Below are positions 1 through 9,455 of a DNA stretch of 64,000 nt, piece by piece. This DNA comes from Pseudopedobacter saltans DSM 12145 (GTDB lineage Bacteria; Bacteroidota; Bacteroidia; Sphingobacteriales; Sphingobacteriaceae), in NCBI RefSeq assembly GCF_000190735.1, contig NC_015177.1, forward strand, positions 1,364,001 to 1,428,000, written 5' to 3'. The stretch's first letter is position 1; the number at the start of each line of letters is the position of its first letter. The notes beneath the pieces are model-generated. The model did not search any database, had not been told where the DNA came from, and was given only the letters and a program-made list of their open reading frames with translations. The position numbers and the translations under genes were made by a program.

Positions 1-76
1 CTTTTCAGCTGAAGGGAATTGCTTTAGCATTCTTGAAGGCCATTATAGAAACGTCAAATACTTTCCGAAAAAAGAA
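1..76 (+). repeat. Dispersed MITE/REP-like element, copy 1
   Basis: This is the most diverged of three copies of a ~75 bp element that starts with CTTTTTTCAG-like bases, contains CAGCATTCTTGAAGGCC, and ends with CTGAAAAAAG-like bases. The ends form terminal inverted repeats. Other copies are at about 725-805 (same strand) and 44045-44118 (opposite strand). No transposase is nearby, so it would have to be mobilised in trans, as REPs and MITEs are. Confidence 0.6.
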
Positions 77-294
77 CTAGTGTGATGTCAACAATAATAT
101 ATCGTATTTGATTGTCGCCATGAGCGGGGTCTAAGGGGCATTCGCAAAGGCTTCGACTCCGCTCAGCCTGACAAAACACGGTTTGACACAACACGCAGGG
201 TAACGAAAAGAGGGTTAAGATAAGTACAAACTAACCACAAACCATTCCTAAGAACACCCTTGGCATTATAAGATTTGGAAGCCGTAATCAGATA

Positions 295-470
295 AATCTT
301 TGTGCACTAACAATAAAGCAAGAACAGGTCAAGCAATCCAATGTGTCGCAGAAAGTAACATAAAGCAATGATATTCACACATATCCGGATTGCGCAAATG
401 AAAGATTTATCCAGATGGAGCGACAAATGTTATACGCCGAAGCATTTTGGTACTTTTTTGCTAAAAAGGA
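295..470 (+). repeat. ~165 bp repeat, copy 1
   Basis: This segment aligns along its length with 567-731. Shared blocks include AAATCTTTGTGCA, AGCAATCCAATGTG, ATATCCGGATTGC and a long block from about 404 ending GTTATACGCC. Inside it GCAATCC (about 335) can pair with GGATTGC (about 390), and the flanking ATGTG with CACAT, so the unit could fold as RNA or ssDNA. No open reading frame explains the conservation. The function is unknown. Confidence 0.6.
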
Positions 471-566
471 CTAGACCTGTCCGGTCATTGAGGACGGAAA
501 GCCTTGAGCGAGGGAAAAAGTTATAAGCAAAAATTTAAAAGAATCTACGGCAGAAGCTATTAACAC

Positions 567-731
567 AAATCTTTGTGCAGAAACAATAAATAAGCATAAC
601 CAAGCAATCCAATGTGCTGCAAAAAATAACATAAAGCAGTAGCATTCGCAAATATCCGGATTGCACCAATTAAAGATTTATCCAGATGGAGCGACAAATG
701 TTATACGCCACGGCTTTTTTGGATACTTTTT
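567..731 (+). repeat. ~165 bp repeat, copy 2
   Basis: Second copy of the 295-470 unit, with the same order of conserved blocks and the same GCAATCC/GGATTGC inverted pair. The spacer between the copies is ~95 bp. The right end of this copy runs directly into the MITE/REP-like element that starts near 725, whereas copy 1 is followed by a sequence (about 472-515) resembling the flank of the copy at 44045. The two repeat types therefore seem to form composite units. Confidence 0.6.
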
Positions 732-805
732 CAGCTGAAGGGAAAATGCTTCAGCATTCTTGAAGGCCAAACAGAAATATAAAGGCCTTCTGAAAAAAGT
801 TTCTA
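725..805 (+). repeat. Dispersed MITE/REP-like element, copy 2
   Basis: Almost the same sequence as the element on the opposite strand at 44045-44118: CTTTTTCAGCTG at the left, AATGCTTCAGCATTC in the middle, CTTCTGAAAAAAG at the right. The ends are inverted repeats, and the middle AATGCT/AGCATT forms a small hairpin. It is followed by a GC-rich hairpin (about 788-812, GCCGCCGGCC...GGCGG), which corresponds to the TGAGGACGGA-containing flank seen near 490 and 44010. Confidence 0.65.
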
Positions 806-884
806 GGCCAGCCGCCGGCCATGAGGCGGACTAACTTTCATAATTTGCATAAGCAGCATCCCTTTGTCCAGAAACAACTAAACA

Positions 885-1622
885 CTACAACTCCTTCATA
901 TACTGATGAAAAAGAGCCAGAGCCTCTTTCTTTTTATCATTAAGATGAAAATCTAAATCAGAGTGAAGATATTGACGCAAGTCGAAGCCCTCATAAGGGG
1001 GTAAATCCGATAAAACGTCATCAATATGGTCAATGCCGTACTTAAAAGCTTCGTTCAGTTCTTTAATAAAATCATCAGGAAGTTTTTTATTACTTACCCA
1101 GGCGGCAAAAACAAAAGGCAATCCGGTAAACTTCATCCACTCTTCGGCTAAATCATATACATATTTAAATTGCTGCTTTTTACCGAATGTCCTGTCTCCT
1201 ATTTGTACAAAAGCGGTATGCTCCTGTATGGAAGCACCATAGTCTTCCGCATTGATAATCTTAACCGGATTAATCTTCCAGAAATTCTTCATCAAGACCA
1301 AGGCTAGATTATTGGACGACCGCGATTCCGGGTCCAGTTGAATAAACTCCACCTCTTCAATTGGGCAATTGCTAAATACAAAGACCGAATTAACTTTCCC
1401 GGTAGCGCCAATACAATAATCAGAAATAATATGGTATTCTTCCAGTTTTAAAATAGCTGCTACCGGAATTAGCCCGACATCGGCCTTGTCTTCAATGAGT
1501 TTTTGCGCACATAAAGCCGGATAATCCACCTTCAAATCTATTTTCTCTCTAAGGGGAGAATTCTCTAAGCCGTACAAAAAAGGTTTGGTATTCGTATAGC
1601 TAACTACCGAAAAACGAATCAT
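885..1622 (-). CDS. mqnA: Chorismate dehydratase MqnA (menaquinone, futalosine pathway)
   Basis: A 245-residue cytoplasmic protein of the MqnA/MqnD family. MqnA dehydrates chorismate to 3-[(1-carboxyvinyl)oxy]benzoate, the first futalosine-pathway step and the substrate of MqnE. Visible family marks are the N-terminal VSYTNTKPFLYGL segment, the ADVGLIPVAA segment near residue 50, and the GDRTF segment near residue 142. The length fits a full MqnA. It is the last gene of a three-gene minus-strand group, 21 bp after the phosphatase gene, with mqnE at the head. Linkage to mqnE favours MqnA over MqnD. Other mqn genes (mqnB, C, D) are not in this window. Confidence 0.88.
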   Translation of the reverse strand: MIRFSVVSYTNTKPFLYGLENSPLREKIDLKVDYPALCAQKLIEDKADVGLIPVAAILKLEEYHIISDYCIGATGKVNSVFVFSNCPIEEVEFIQLDPESRSSNNLALVLMKNFWKINPVKIINAEDYGASIQEHTAFVQIGDRTFGKKQQFKYVYDLAEEWMKFTGLPFVFAAWVSNKKLPDDFIKELNEAFKYGIDHIDDVLSDLPPYEGFDLRQYLHSDLDFHLNDKKKEALALFHQYMKEL

Positions 1623-1643
1623 AAAAAAGCAATTAAAATAAAC

Positions 1644-2285
1644 CTAATCTTTGATTAGCTCCAAATGTTCCAAACTGTTAAAAGTTTCTATTTCATACTT
1701 CCCATCAGCATAATTTAAAATATACAGGGATGTATTCTGGTGAGGGAAATGATCCATTTCCTTTAGTGGTCTTCCGGTAAGCTGGCATAATAACAAGCGT
1801 ATAGCCCTGCCATGCATACAAATTAATATTGTTTTCTCGTTTTCCTTTTCTTCGGAAACGATATAATTCATAGCTTCCTCTTGTCTGGCATAAACATCAA
1901 GTGGACTTTCTCCACCTTGCGGCTTAACACTATAATCACCACTATTCCATGCTTCGACTATTTTCTCGAATTCATTTCTGATTTCTGTTGAAATACTTTG
2001 CCCTTCATGTTTTCCCCAGTCCATTTCGTCCAATCCTGGCAACTGCTCCCAGGGCAAAGGAATAGCTAAAAAATCCCGAACTGTCTGATGAGTTCTCTTT
2101 AACTTGGAAGTATAGACTTTATCAAATGGCACTGATTTATAGAATTCAAAAAATGCTCTGCCTTGTGCTCTGCCTTTTTCATTTAAATCTGCATCTATTC
2201 CTCTCCCCTGTACAAGGCCTGCTTTATTATAATCGGTTTCTCCGTGACGGATAATATAAATCTTCTTCTTATCTGTAGTACTCAT
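1644..2285 (-). CDS. Histidine phosphatase family protein
   Basis: A 213-residue member of the phosphoglycerate-mutase-like branch of the histidine phosphatase superfamily. The catalytic IIRHGETDYN motif lies at residues 11-20 and the second catalytic histidine in the CMHGRAIRLL segment near residue 158, with the conserved TSKLKRTHQT segment near 60. It overlaps mqnE by one base (TAATG), so the two are translationally coupled, and mqnA follows 21 bp later. The substrate cannot be told from sequence. CobC/GpmB-like small-molecule phosphatases are the nearest models. A role in menaquinone synthesis is suggested only by position. Confidence 0.85.
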   Translation of the reverse strand: MSTTDKKKIYIIRHGETDYNKAGLVQGRGIDADLNEKGRAQGRAFFEFYKSVPFDKVYTSKLKRTHQTVRDFLAIPLPWEQLPGLDEMDWGKHEGQSISTEIRNEFEKIVEAWNSGDYSVKPQGGESPLDVYARQEEAMNYIVSEEKENEKTILICMHGRAIRLLLCQLTGRPLKEMDHFPHQNTSLYILNYADGKYEIETFNSLEHLELIKD

Positions 2286-3481
2286 TATGAATTAATTACG
2301 GGTAAACTGTAGAATTTAGGTTTTACTTCCTCTTCAAACTCAAAATCCGTATAGTCGTTTATCACATTATATAAAGTATCTCTTTCTATCGGTTTACGTC
2401 CCACATCTTTAATCAGTTTGACCAATTGTTGCGTACTCATAGCTGGCGTTTGCTCCTCGGCACCGGCCATCGAATAAATTTTAGTGGTATCATCCAGGGT
2501 ACCATCTATATCATCAACACCAAAATTGAGGGAAAGCTGTGCGGTATTTCTACTGATCATTGCCCAGTAAGCCTTTATATGATCAAAATTATCCATATAG
2601 ATACGCGCAATAGCATAATTACGTAAATCTTCTACCACACTTACTTCAGGAATATCCGACATCTGATTATCCTTGTTCCTAAATTTAAGAGGGATAAAAG
2701 CTTGAAAACCTCCGGTCTTATCCTGTAGCTGGCGCAGGCGTTCCATATGGTCTACACGATGCCAGAACTCTTCGATATGACCATAAAGCATGGTTGCATT
2801 AGATCTCATACCCAATTTATGTGCCTGCTCATGAATATCCAGCCATTGCTCAGCAGTACATTTATCGTGTGCAATCTTTTCCCGTACTTCCGGATGAAAA
2901 ATTTCGGCTCCACCGCCTGGCATAGAATCCAAACCGGCTTCCTGCATATATTTCATACCATCGTAATGGGATAATTTCGCTTTCTTAAAAATGTAATAGT
3001 ATTCAACAGGCGTTAAAGCTTTGATATGCAAGTCGGGACGGTGAGCTTTGCTTCTTCTGAAAAAATCGGCATAAAAATCCAGATTTTGCTTTGGAACCAC
3101 TCCCCCTGTAATATGTACCTCGGTAACAGGTTCTCCATCGTATTTCTTTACAATGTCCATCATACCGTCGACATCCATTTCCCACCCCTCTTCACGCTGC
3201 TTGATCATTCTGGAGTAGGAACAGAACTTACAATCATAAACACAGATATTGGTAGGCTCGATATGGAAATTCCTATTAAAATAGGTTAAATCTCCGTGTC
3301 TTTTATTACGTATATAATCTGCCAGCGTACCTAAATACGGAAGGTCTGCATTTTCATAAAGAAAAACCCCTTCATCAAAACTAATTCTCTCCTGATTGCT
3401 AACTTTTGCTGCTATAGTTCTTAAAGTTGGATCTAAGTTCTTGTTATTAAGAAGAGTCTCTATTTGATGGTTGTTATTCAT
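2285..3481 (-). CDS. mqnE: Aminofutalosine synthase MqnE (radical SAM)
   Basis: A radical-SAM enzyme that joins the MqnA product with SAM to give aminofutalosine. The CX3CX2C cluster (CVYDCKFC) is near residue 81, followed by the SAM-binding VHITGG segment and MPGGGAEIF near 190, which is typical of MqnE rather than MqnC. The C-terminal radical-SAM-associated half is complete, ending near residue 398. I chose the ATG at 3481. A TTG two codons upstream is possible but has nothing to recommend it. It heads the operon with the phosphatase and mqnA. MqnC is the alternative, but the TMLYGHIE and GGGAEIF segments favour MqnE. Confidence 0.9.
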   Translation of the reverse strand: MNNNHQIETLLNNKNLDPTLRTIAAKVSNQERISFDEGVFLYENADLPYLGTLADYIRNKRHGDLTYFNRNFHIEPTNICVYDCKFCSYSRMIKQREEGWEMDVDGMMDIVKKYDGEPVTEVHITGGVVPKQNLDFYADFFRRSKAHRPDLHIKALTPVEYYYIFKKAKLSHYDGMKYMQEAGLDSMPGGGAEIFHPEVREKIAHDKCTAEQWLDIHEQAHKLGMRSNATMLYGHIEEFWHRVDHMERLRQLQDKTGGFQAFIPLKFRNKDNQMSDIPEVSVVEDLRNYAIARIYMDNFDHIKAYWAMISRNTAQLSLNFGVDDIDGTLDDTTKIYSMAGAEEQTPAMSTQQLVKLIKDVGRKPIERDTLYNVINDYTDFEFEEEVKPKFYSLPVINS

Positions 3482-3629
3482 CAGCAATTTTTTTTCTCAA
3501 AAATAGTAAATAATAGTATGTGGTAGGTTTTTTTAATGTAAAGAACTTATAAACAGAAATAAAAAATCATTTTGAAAAACTATTTCATTTCTAATTTTCT
3601 AATTTAGCTGCAATTCAAATCAACTCCAC

Positions 3630-4742
3630 ATGAAAATTGAAACCATATCTATACATGCTGGAAATAAATTAGATGAAGATAGCCGGGCAGTTACACAACC
3701 CATTGTTTTGTCCAGTACTTTCGAAAGAGGGAAAGACGGCGGCTACCCTTCTGGTTACATGTATAGCCGGATTGACAATCCGAACAGAAAATCGTTAGAA
3801 AACGTTATTGCCAAATTGGAAAACGGTGCCGATTGTTGCGCATTCGCAACCGGGAACACGGCCGGGATGTCGGTCTTCCAGTGTTTAGAACCCGGTAGTC
3901 ATGTAATATGTCCTGATGACATGTACCATGGCTTAAGAAATCAACTGAAATTTGTTTTTAAAGGTATAATTGACCTTGATTTTGTCGACTTAACCCAGAT
4001 AGATGAAATAGAAAAGTATGTAAAGGGCAATACGCGAATGATTTGGGTGGAAACTCCGTCCAATCCTTTATTGAAAATTGCAGATATTACAGCTATTGCT
4101 GTCATCGCAAAAAAACATAACTTAAAACTGGTTGTAGACAATACCTTTGCTACACCATATGGGCAACAGCCTTTGGCTTTGGGTGCAGATTTGGTTATGC
4201 ATTCGACCACCAAATTTCTAAATGGGCATTCTGATGTTTGTGGTGGCGCGGTAGTTAGCAAGGAAAAAGATGCCTTTTGGGAGAAAATGCGAAACTTACA
4301 GGTTTTAGGCGGCGCTGTACCTTCCCCTTTCGACTGTTATCTGGTTACCAGAGGTATCAAAACGCTGGCATACAGAATGCGTGGGCATGAATATAATGCT
4401 TTTGAACTGGCAAAATACCTGGAAGCTCATCCTGCTATCGAACGCGTATTTTATCCGGGATTAAAATCTCATCCACAGTTCGATTTAGCCAGCAAACAAA
4501 TGACCTCTTTTGGCGGAATGCTATCGTTTTGTGTTAAAGCGGGTGAAGAAGCAGCCAGATCTCTGGTAAATAATGTGAAGATTTTTACGCAGGCAACAAG
4601 TCTGGGTGGCGTAGAAAGCTTGCTTGAACATCGTTATTCTATTGAAGGTCCGGATTCTAAAACGCCTAAAAACTTAATCAGAGCATCTGTAGGATTGGAA
4701 AACCTGGAAGACCTGATAGCCGATTTGGATAAAAATTTATAG
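3630..4742 (+). CDS. Cystathionine gamma-synthase/lyase-type trans-sulfuration enzyme
   Basis: A 370-residue PLP enzyme of the Cys/Met metabolism family. The Schiff-base lysine is K195 in HSTTKFLNGHSD, with the phosphate-binding YSR at 45-47 and the VVDNTFATP strand near 168-176. Members act as cystathionine gamma-synthase, gamma-lyase or beta-lyase, and the sequence alone does not settle which. The HSTTKFLNGHSD context resembles CGS/CGL. It precedes the SAM-riboswitch-controlled sulfhydrylase gene on the same strand, so it belongs to Met/Cys interconversion. It is not itself under that riboswitch, which starts about 140 bp after its stop. Confidence 0.88.
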   Translation: MKIETISIHAGNKLDEDSRAVTQPIVLSSTFERGKDGGYPSGYMYSRIDNPNRKSLENVIAKLENGADCCAFATGNTAGMSVFQCLEPGSHVICPDDMYHGLRNQLKFVFKGIIDLDFVDLTQIDEIEKYVKGNTRMIWVETPSNPLLKIADITAIAVIAKKHNLKLVVDNTFATPYGQQPLALGADLVMHSTTKFLNGHSDVCGGAVVSKEKDAFWEKMRNLQVLGGAVPSPFDCYLVTRGIKTLAYRMRGHEYNAFELAKYLEAHPAIERVFYPGLKSHPQFDLASKQMTSFGGMLSFCVKAGEEAARSLVNNVKIFTQATSLGGVESLLEHRYSIEGPDSKTPKNLIRASVGLENLEDLIADLDKNL

Positions 4743-4799
4743 TCCAAAATGCGTTTTATCTAAAAAATTCAAAGTGAATTACAAAAATTCCGAATTTAA

Positions 4800-4832
4800 T
4801 TTGGAAGTATAAAAGATTATTTGCTAAGTTTG
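4800..4832 (+). promoter_or_regulatory. Bacteroidota-type promoter of the SAM-leader transcript
   Basis: TTTG at 4800-4803 and TAAGTTTG at 4825-4832 are separated by 21 bp. This fits the -33/-7 arrangement (TTTG, 17-23 bp, TAnnTTTG) of the Bacteroidota primary sigma factor. Transcription would start around 4837-4840, placing the SAM riboswitch in the 5' leader. Confidence 0.7.
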
Positions 4833-4881
4833 CACACATTGGTTTTAATACCAAGATCAATTCCTCTTTTAAAAGGTCTTG

Positions 4882-4984
4882 ATTTATAAAGAAGTGGTAA
4901 GAGATCAGGCTCTGAGACCCACTGGCAACCTTCCAGCAAAAACGGAAAAGGTGCCAAATCCTGCCCCGAAAGGGAAATATAAAT
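4882..4984 (+). promoter_or_regulatory. SAM riboswitch (SAM-I/S-box clan)
   Basis: The leader carries the S-box core: AAGAGATCAGGCTCTGAGACC, then CACTGGCAACC, a variable hairpin (TTCC...GGAA), then AAGGTGCCAAATCCTGCC and a CCC-GAAA-GGG hairpin. ATTTATA (4882-4888) pairs with TATAAAT (4978-4984) as the closing P1 helix. The SAM clan senses S-adenosylmethionine. It sits upstream of a Cys-rich leader ORF and the O-acetylhomoserine sulfhydrylase gene. No obvious intrinsic terminator follows P1, so SAM may act on translation of the leader ORF or by another route. The exact subclass (SAM-I versus a SAM-I/IV variant) needs a covariance-model search. Confidence 0.85.
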
Positions 4985-4994
4985 ATTTAAAGAC

Positions 4995-5108
4995 ATGAAA
5001 AAAGCTATTTTAAACAATTCTGAAAAATCACATCAACTTCATATAACGGACGTTAGTGGCTATACCCTATCTATGGCTAATTGTTGTATGTGTTGCTGTA
5101 TGTGCTAA
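4995..5108 (+). CDS. Cysteine/methionine-rich leader peptide (37 aa)
   Basis: A short ORF starts at ATG 4995, eleven bases after the riboswitch P1 helix, and ends TAA at 5108. It encodes 37 residues starting MKKAILNNSEK and ending SMANCCMCCCMC: five Cys and two Met in the last eight codons, immediately before the stop. No signal peptide or membrane segment is visible. Position (between SAM riboswitch and a sulfur-assimilation gene) and the clustered terminal Cys/Met codons are what a ribosome-stalling attenuation peptide would look like. A Cys-rich metal-binding micropeptide is the alternative. I know of Cys-rich leader uORFs regulating sulfur genes in mycobacteria; I cannot say whether this one is described. 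Confidence 0.65.
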   Translation: MKKAILNNSEKSHQLHITDVSGYTLSMANCCMCCCMC

Positions 5109-5119
5109 TTTCCCCGGCA

Positions 5120-5171
5120 CTGCAAATCTTTGCCTATATTGCAGGTAATTTGCAATAGAATTGATGCAAAT
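5120..5171 (+). promoter_or_regulatory. Candidate attenuator: mutually exclusive pairing segments
   Basis: TGCAAAT at 5121-5127, its exact complement ATTTGCA at 5148-5154, and a second TGCAAAT at 5165-5171 lie between the Cys-rich leader ORF and the sulfhydrylase start. The middle segment can pair with either neighbour but not both. CTGCAA (5120-5125) can also pair with TTGCAG (5139-5144). A ribosome held on the terminal Cys codons (stop at 5108) would be ~12 nt from the first segment. No U-tract follows, so the output may be accessibility or Rho loading rather than intrinsic termination. Confidence 0.5.
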
Positions 5172-5211
5172 GCATAATCCAAAAAAAAACAGAATTAATT
5201 TAAACTTTTAA

Positions 5212-6525
<1,314 letters not shown>

Positions 6526-6539
6526 GGAAAATTGATTTA

Positions 6540-6571
6540 TTGCTTTGCCGGTTAAATACCCGGCAAAGCAA
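6540..6571 (+). terminator. Hairpin after the sulfhydrylase gene
   Basis: TTGCTTTGCCGG at 6540-6551 pairs perfectly with CCGGCAAAGCAA at 6560-6571 around an 8-nt loop, fifteen bases after the metY stop. There is no long U-tract on the plus strand. The stem strength and position still fit termination or 3'-end stabilisation. Confidence 0.65.
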
Positions 6572-6777
6572 ATCAACTAAGACATTATCATAGAGATAAA
6601 CATTCAAAAAATCCTATATAGTCAGTCCTGTCGACGTAGCCTTTGCAAATGTTTTAGTGTAATTTCTGAGAATATCAAATAATAAATTCAAATAAATCTG
6701 GATACTTTTTCCTACCGGAATAGCCTGTTGGTTCTATTCCTAATGCGAGAGAAGTGACCAATAATTTACGTATAACA

Positions 6778-7977
6778 ATGGGAAAAAAATTAAATATTGG
6801 CCTTTTTGGCTTCGGCGTTGTTGGACAGGGTCTGTACGATATCTCGGTGTCAAAGAACTTAAATTTCGAGTTTAAGAAAATAGCTATTAAAGATCCTTCT
6901 AAAAAGAGAACTTTGCCCGAATCTTTGTTTACCACAGATAAAGAAGAGATTCTGAACGACCCCGAAATCAATACCATTATCGAGTTAATTAATGATGCCG
7001 AAGCGGCTTACGAAATCGTAACCGAGGCATTGAAGAAAGGGAAAAATGTGGTTTCTGCCAATAAAAAGATGATTGCTATTCATTTGAAAGAACTGGTTGC
7101 CTTTCAGGAAGAATACGGCACATCGCTTTTATATGAGGGGTCTGTCTGTGGAAGTATTCCTATCATCAGAAATCTGGAAGAATACTACGATAACGAATTG
7201 CTCTTTGCTATCAGCGGTATTTTTAATGGTTCTTCAAACTATATTCTTTCTAAAGTATTTAACGAAAACCAATCTTATGATTCGGCTCTAAAAAAAGCGC
7301 AGGACCTGGGTTTTGCAGAAACAAATCCTATTCTTGACGTTGGTGGGTATGATCCAAAGTTTAAAGTTGCCATCGCCGCAGCACATGCCTATGGAATTTT
7401 TGTAAACCCGGATGATATACTGAATATTGGTATCCAGAATTTAAACAATAATGATTTAAAATATGCCAGAGAAAAGGGACAGAAGATAAAACTTGTTCCC
7501 ATCGCCAAAAAGTTAAATGAGGCAACCGTTGGGATTTATGTTTTACCCAAATTGGTATCTAAAGACGATTTTTTGTTTAATGTAGAAAACGAATATAACG
7601 GTGTTAGCGTTCAGGCTGCATTTGCCGATCAGCAGTTTTTCTTTGGTAAAGGAGCTGGCGGCCACCCTACCGGTGCGGCAGTATTTTCAGATATTTCCGC
7701 TTTGAGGTATGATTACAAATACGAATATAAAAAAGCCAAACAAAATCTCGGCTTAAGCCTGGACAACAATGTGGGGATAGAAGTTTATTTCAGGTTTAAC
7801 TCTGCTGAATTATTGAAAGAAATCAATTTCAATGACGTTTCAGAAAGTTACAATTCAAAAAACTATAATTACGTTGTAGGGACATTAACCATTGCAGAGC
7901 TGATAGCAAAAAAGGAAATCATTTTAAATGATGGCGCCTTTGTAGCGGAGACGGGAAAGAGAGAAGTGAATCATTGA
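6778..7977 (+). CDS. hom: Homoserine dehydrogenase
   Basis: Reduces aspartate semialdehyde to homoserine for Met and Thr synthesis. The N-terminal NAD(P)-binding loop GFGVVGQG is at residues 11-18 from the start chosen here, SANKKM near 100, and the catalytic-domain segment ETNPILDVGGYD-PKFK near 180-195 carries the conserved Asp and Lys. It has 399 residues and stands alone, not fused to aspartokinase, and lacks a clear ACT domain. I chose the ATG at 6778, because MGKKLNIGLFG matches the family start, over the upstream ATG at 6754. It lies downstream of metY beyond a hairpin, so it probably has its own promoter. Confidence 0.88.
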   Translation: MGKKLNIGLFGFGVVGQGLYDISVSKNLNFEFKKIAIKDPSKKRTLPESLFTTDKEEILNDPEINTIIELINDAEAAYEIVTEALKKGKNVVSANKKMIAIHLKELVAFQEEYGTSLLYEGSVCGSIPIIRNLEEYYDNELLFAISGIFNGSSNYILSKVFNENQSYDSALKKAQDLGFAETNPILDVGGYDPKFKVAIAAAHAYGIFVNPDDILNIGIQNLNNNDLKYAREKGQKIKLVPIAKKLNEATVGIYVLPKLVSKDDFLFNVENEYNGVSVQAAFADQQFFFGKGAGGHPTGAAVFSDISALRYDYKYEYKKAKQNLGLSLDNNVGIEVYFRFNSAELLKEINFNDVSESYNSKNYNYVVGTLTIAELIAKKEIILNDGAFVAETGKREVNH

Positions 7978-8055
7978 TTATGGAAGTCATAATAATTCGT
8001 GAATTTTATGGCTTTTTCTTCTTCGCTCTTAACTTTAAAATATAAATAAAAACAG

Positions 8056-8721
8056 ATGAAGATTTCTATAAAAAAACTCAGATCTATAATTTTAATCCTT
8101 TTGATTAGCCTTTCAACAAAAAGCGATGCGGATTATACACCCTATTCTTTAAGTGAATTGATTGTAAAAGCTGATATCATAGCCTACGGAACCATTATAA
8201 ATTTGAATAATGAAACCATCACCTTCAAAATAGACAAAAGTTTAACGGGTGAAAAAGGAAATTTACAAATTCACCAATTTAAAGAATGGGAGTGTGCAGC
8301 GCGATGGACTAAATACGAAATAGGGCAACATCTATTTCTATTTCTAAAGAAAAAGGGTGAAAATATTTTTGCTTTAGGTTCCGGAAATGAAGGAGAATTA
8401 CCAATAGTTAACTCTTCAGTTTATTTTGGAGATTTCTTTAGCTATTCTAAACTTTTAAATAACACAGATGGAATAATAAAACGAGATCGAAAGACATATA
8501 TGCGTAAAGGTGTAATGTTATATGGGAATTTATATAGAAATTGTATCGAATGGGACTTAAAAGATTTCACATCAAGTATCTCATTATTTAGAAACTGTAT
8601 TAGTTACGTTGACGATCCTAAAAAATATCTGATAACATGGGATACCAAATGTGATTATGACAAAATTAGAGATTTAGCCAATAGTAATGCTCTTTTTTAC
8701 TATTTATGCGGCATATGGTAA
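8056..8721 (+). CDS. Predicted secreted protein of unknown function
   Basis: 221 residues with a Lys/Arg-rich start and a hydrophobic stretch (IILILLISL) that reads as a signal peptide, cleaved near residue 25. The mature part starts YTPYSLSELIVKADIIAYGTI, reminiscent of Bacteroidota surface or periplasmic proteins whose first strand reads 'aD.I..GtI'. Several cysteines (about C75, C157, C167, C199, C217) could form disulfides. I recognise no catalytic motif. It is AT-rich compared with its neighbours and sits between hom and a repeat-rich gap, so it may be accessory. Confidence 0.6.
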   Translation: MKISIKKLRSIILILLISLSTKSDADYTPYSLSELIVKADIIAYGTIINLNNETITFKIDKSLTGEKGNLQIHQFKEWECAARWTKYEIGQHLFLFLKKKGENIFALGSGNEGELPIVNSSVYFGDFFSYSKLLNNTDGIIKRDRKTYMRKGVMLYGNLYRNCIEWDLKDFTSSISLFRNCISYVDDPKKYLITWDTKCDYDKIRDLANSNALFYYLCGIW

Positions 8722-9099
8722 ATCATATGAACAAATTTAATCTGATCTGCTGCAAGGTCTTCTTGCAGAAAAAACCTGCTTGAACAGAAATGTAAGCCTA
8801 TTTTGTGTCCACACGATAGGATTAATCGGAACAGGCTCTGGCAAAGACACAAATAGAAGCGTCACTGCTCCAAAGGAGTTCCTTTCGGAACGAGCTCGCG
8901 AAGCAGTCTCTATGCTACATGTTTTTTTAATTATTCTGTCCGTAGCATTATTCTGTCCGTAGTCTTGTGTGAAGGAAAAGAGATAAAGGGGACTACGGAT
9001 TATTAAATAACGAAGAGTCTCCGACTCATTATCAGCTCAAAACCACTCTACAGGTCTTCAGGACATATACCTTTTCTCATTATTGTTGCGTATATTAGT

Positions 9100-9145
9100 A
9101 ATTAGGATTATATTTAATACCCTTGTATTAAATATAATCCTAATT
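9100..9145. repeat. Perfect 21-bp inverted repeat with 4-nt loop
   Basis: Bases 9100-9120 are the exact reverse complement of 9125-9145, with CCTT as the loop. The stem is AT-rich and followed by TTGTTTCTACCTTTTTC on the plus strand. It could be a terminator, a cruciform-prone site, or the two ends of a vanished element. It is not adjacent to any gene end (nearest stop 8721, nearest start 9546). Confidence 0.75.
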
Positions 9146-9455
9146 TGTTTCTACCTTTTTCTATTTACCCAAACCAAGATTTATAACTCCACCTATAATC
9201 CACCTATAGTCCACCTTTCATCCACATATACCCCACGTTATCTGGCTTATACCTTGCACTATCCTATAGCTATTCCTTTACTATACCCCTACTTTATAAC
9301 AACAATATATCATATAAAAGAGGACAATTCCACAATATATTTCCTGTTCATACCTCTCCTCTCCAATCAAATAATTACAAAAAATGATCCGCTCATCTTA
9401 TTGTAAAATTTAGCGATATATAAAGTTTGATCACTTAAAACAAAAAACAAGCGAA

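Larger units (their letters stand above)
1..884. other. Non-coding repeat-rich region
   Basis: I see no convincing coding sequence here. The stretch holds one MITE/REP-like element at its left edge, a REP-like motif around 148-172 (TTCGACTCCGCTCAG type), two copies of a ~165 bp repeat and a second MITE/REP-like element, all listed separately. It lies beyond the 3' end of mqnA, so it is not that operon's promoter. It may belong to an accessory or decayed region extending left of the window. Confidence 0.6.

Noticed and set aside
295-731. Integron-type attC sites, because both repeats end in GTTATACGCC-like bases
   Set aside because: GTTATAC does not fit the GTTRRRY core and no matching RYYYAAC partner at the other end was found; no integrase is present.
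4817-5017. Minus-strand frame of 66 codons
   Set aside because: It runs antisense through the SAM riboswitch and promoter, whose conserved structure explains the sequence.
8780-8962. 60-codon plus-strand frame
   Set aside because: It lies across inverted repeats and the ATTATTCTGTCCGTAG direct repeat, so it is better read as repetitive non-coding DNA.
9083-9406. 107-codon plus-strand frame rich in Ile, Leu, Tyr and Pro
   Set aside because: It contains the perfect 21-bp palindrome and C-rich short repeats; the composition reflects repeats rather than a protein and no family is recognisable.
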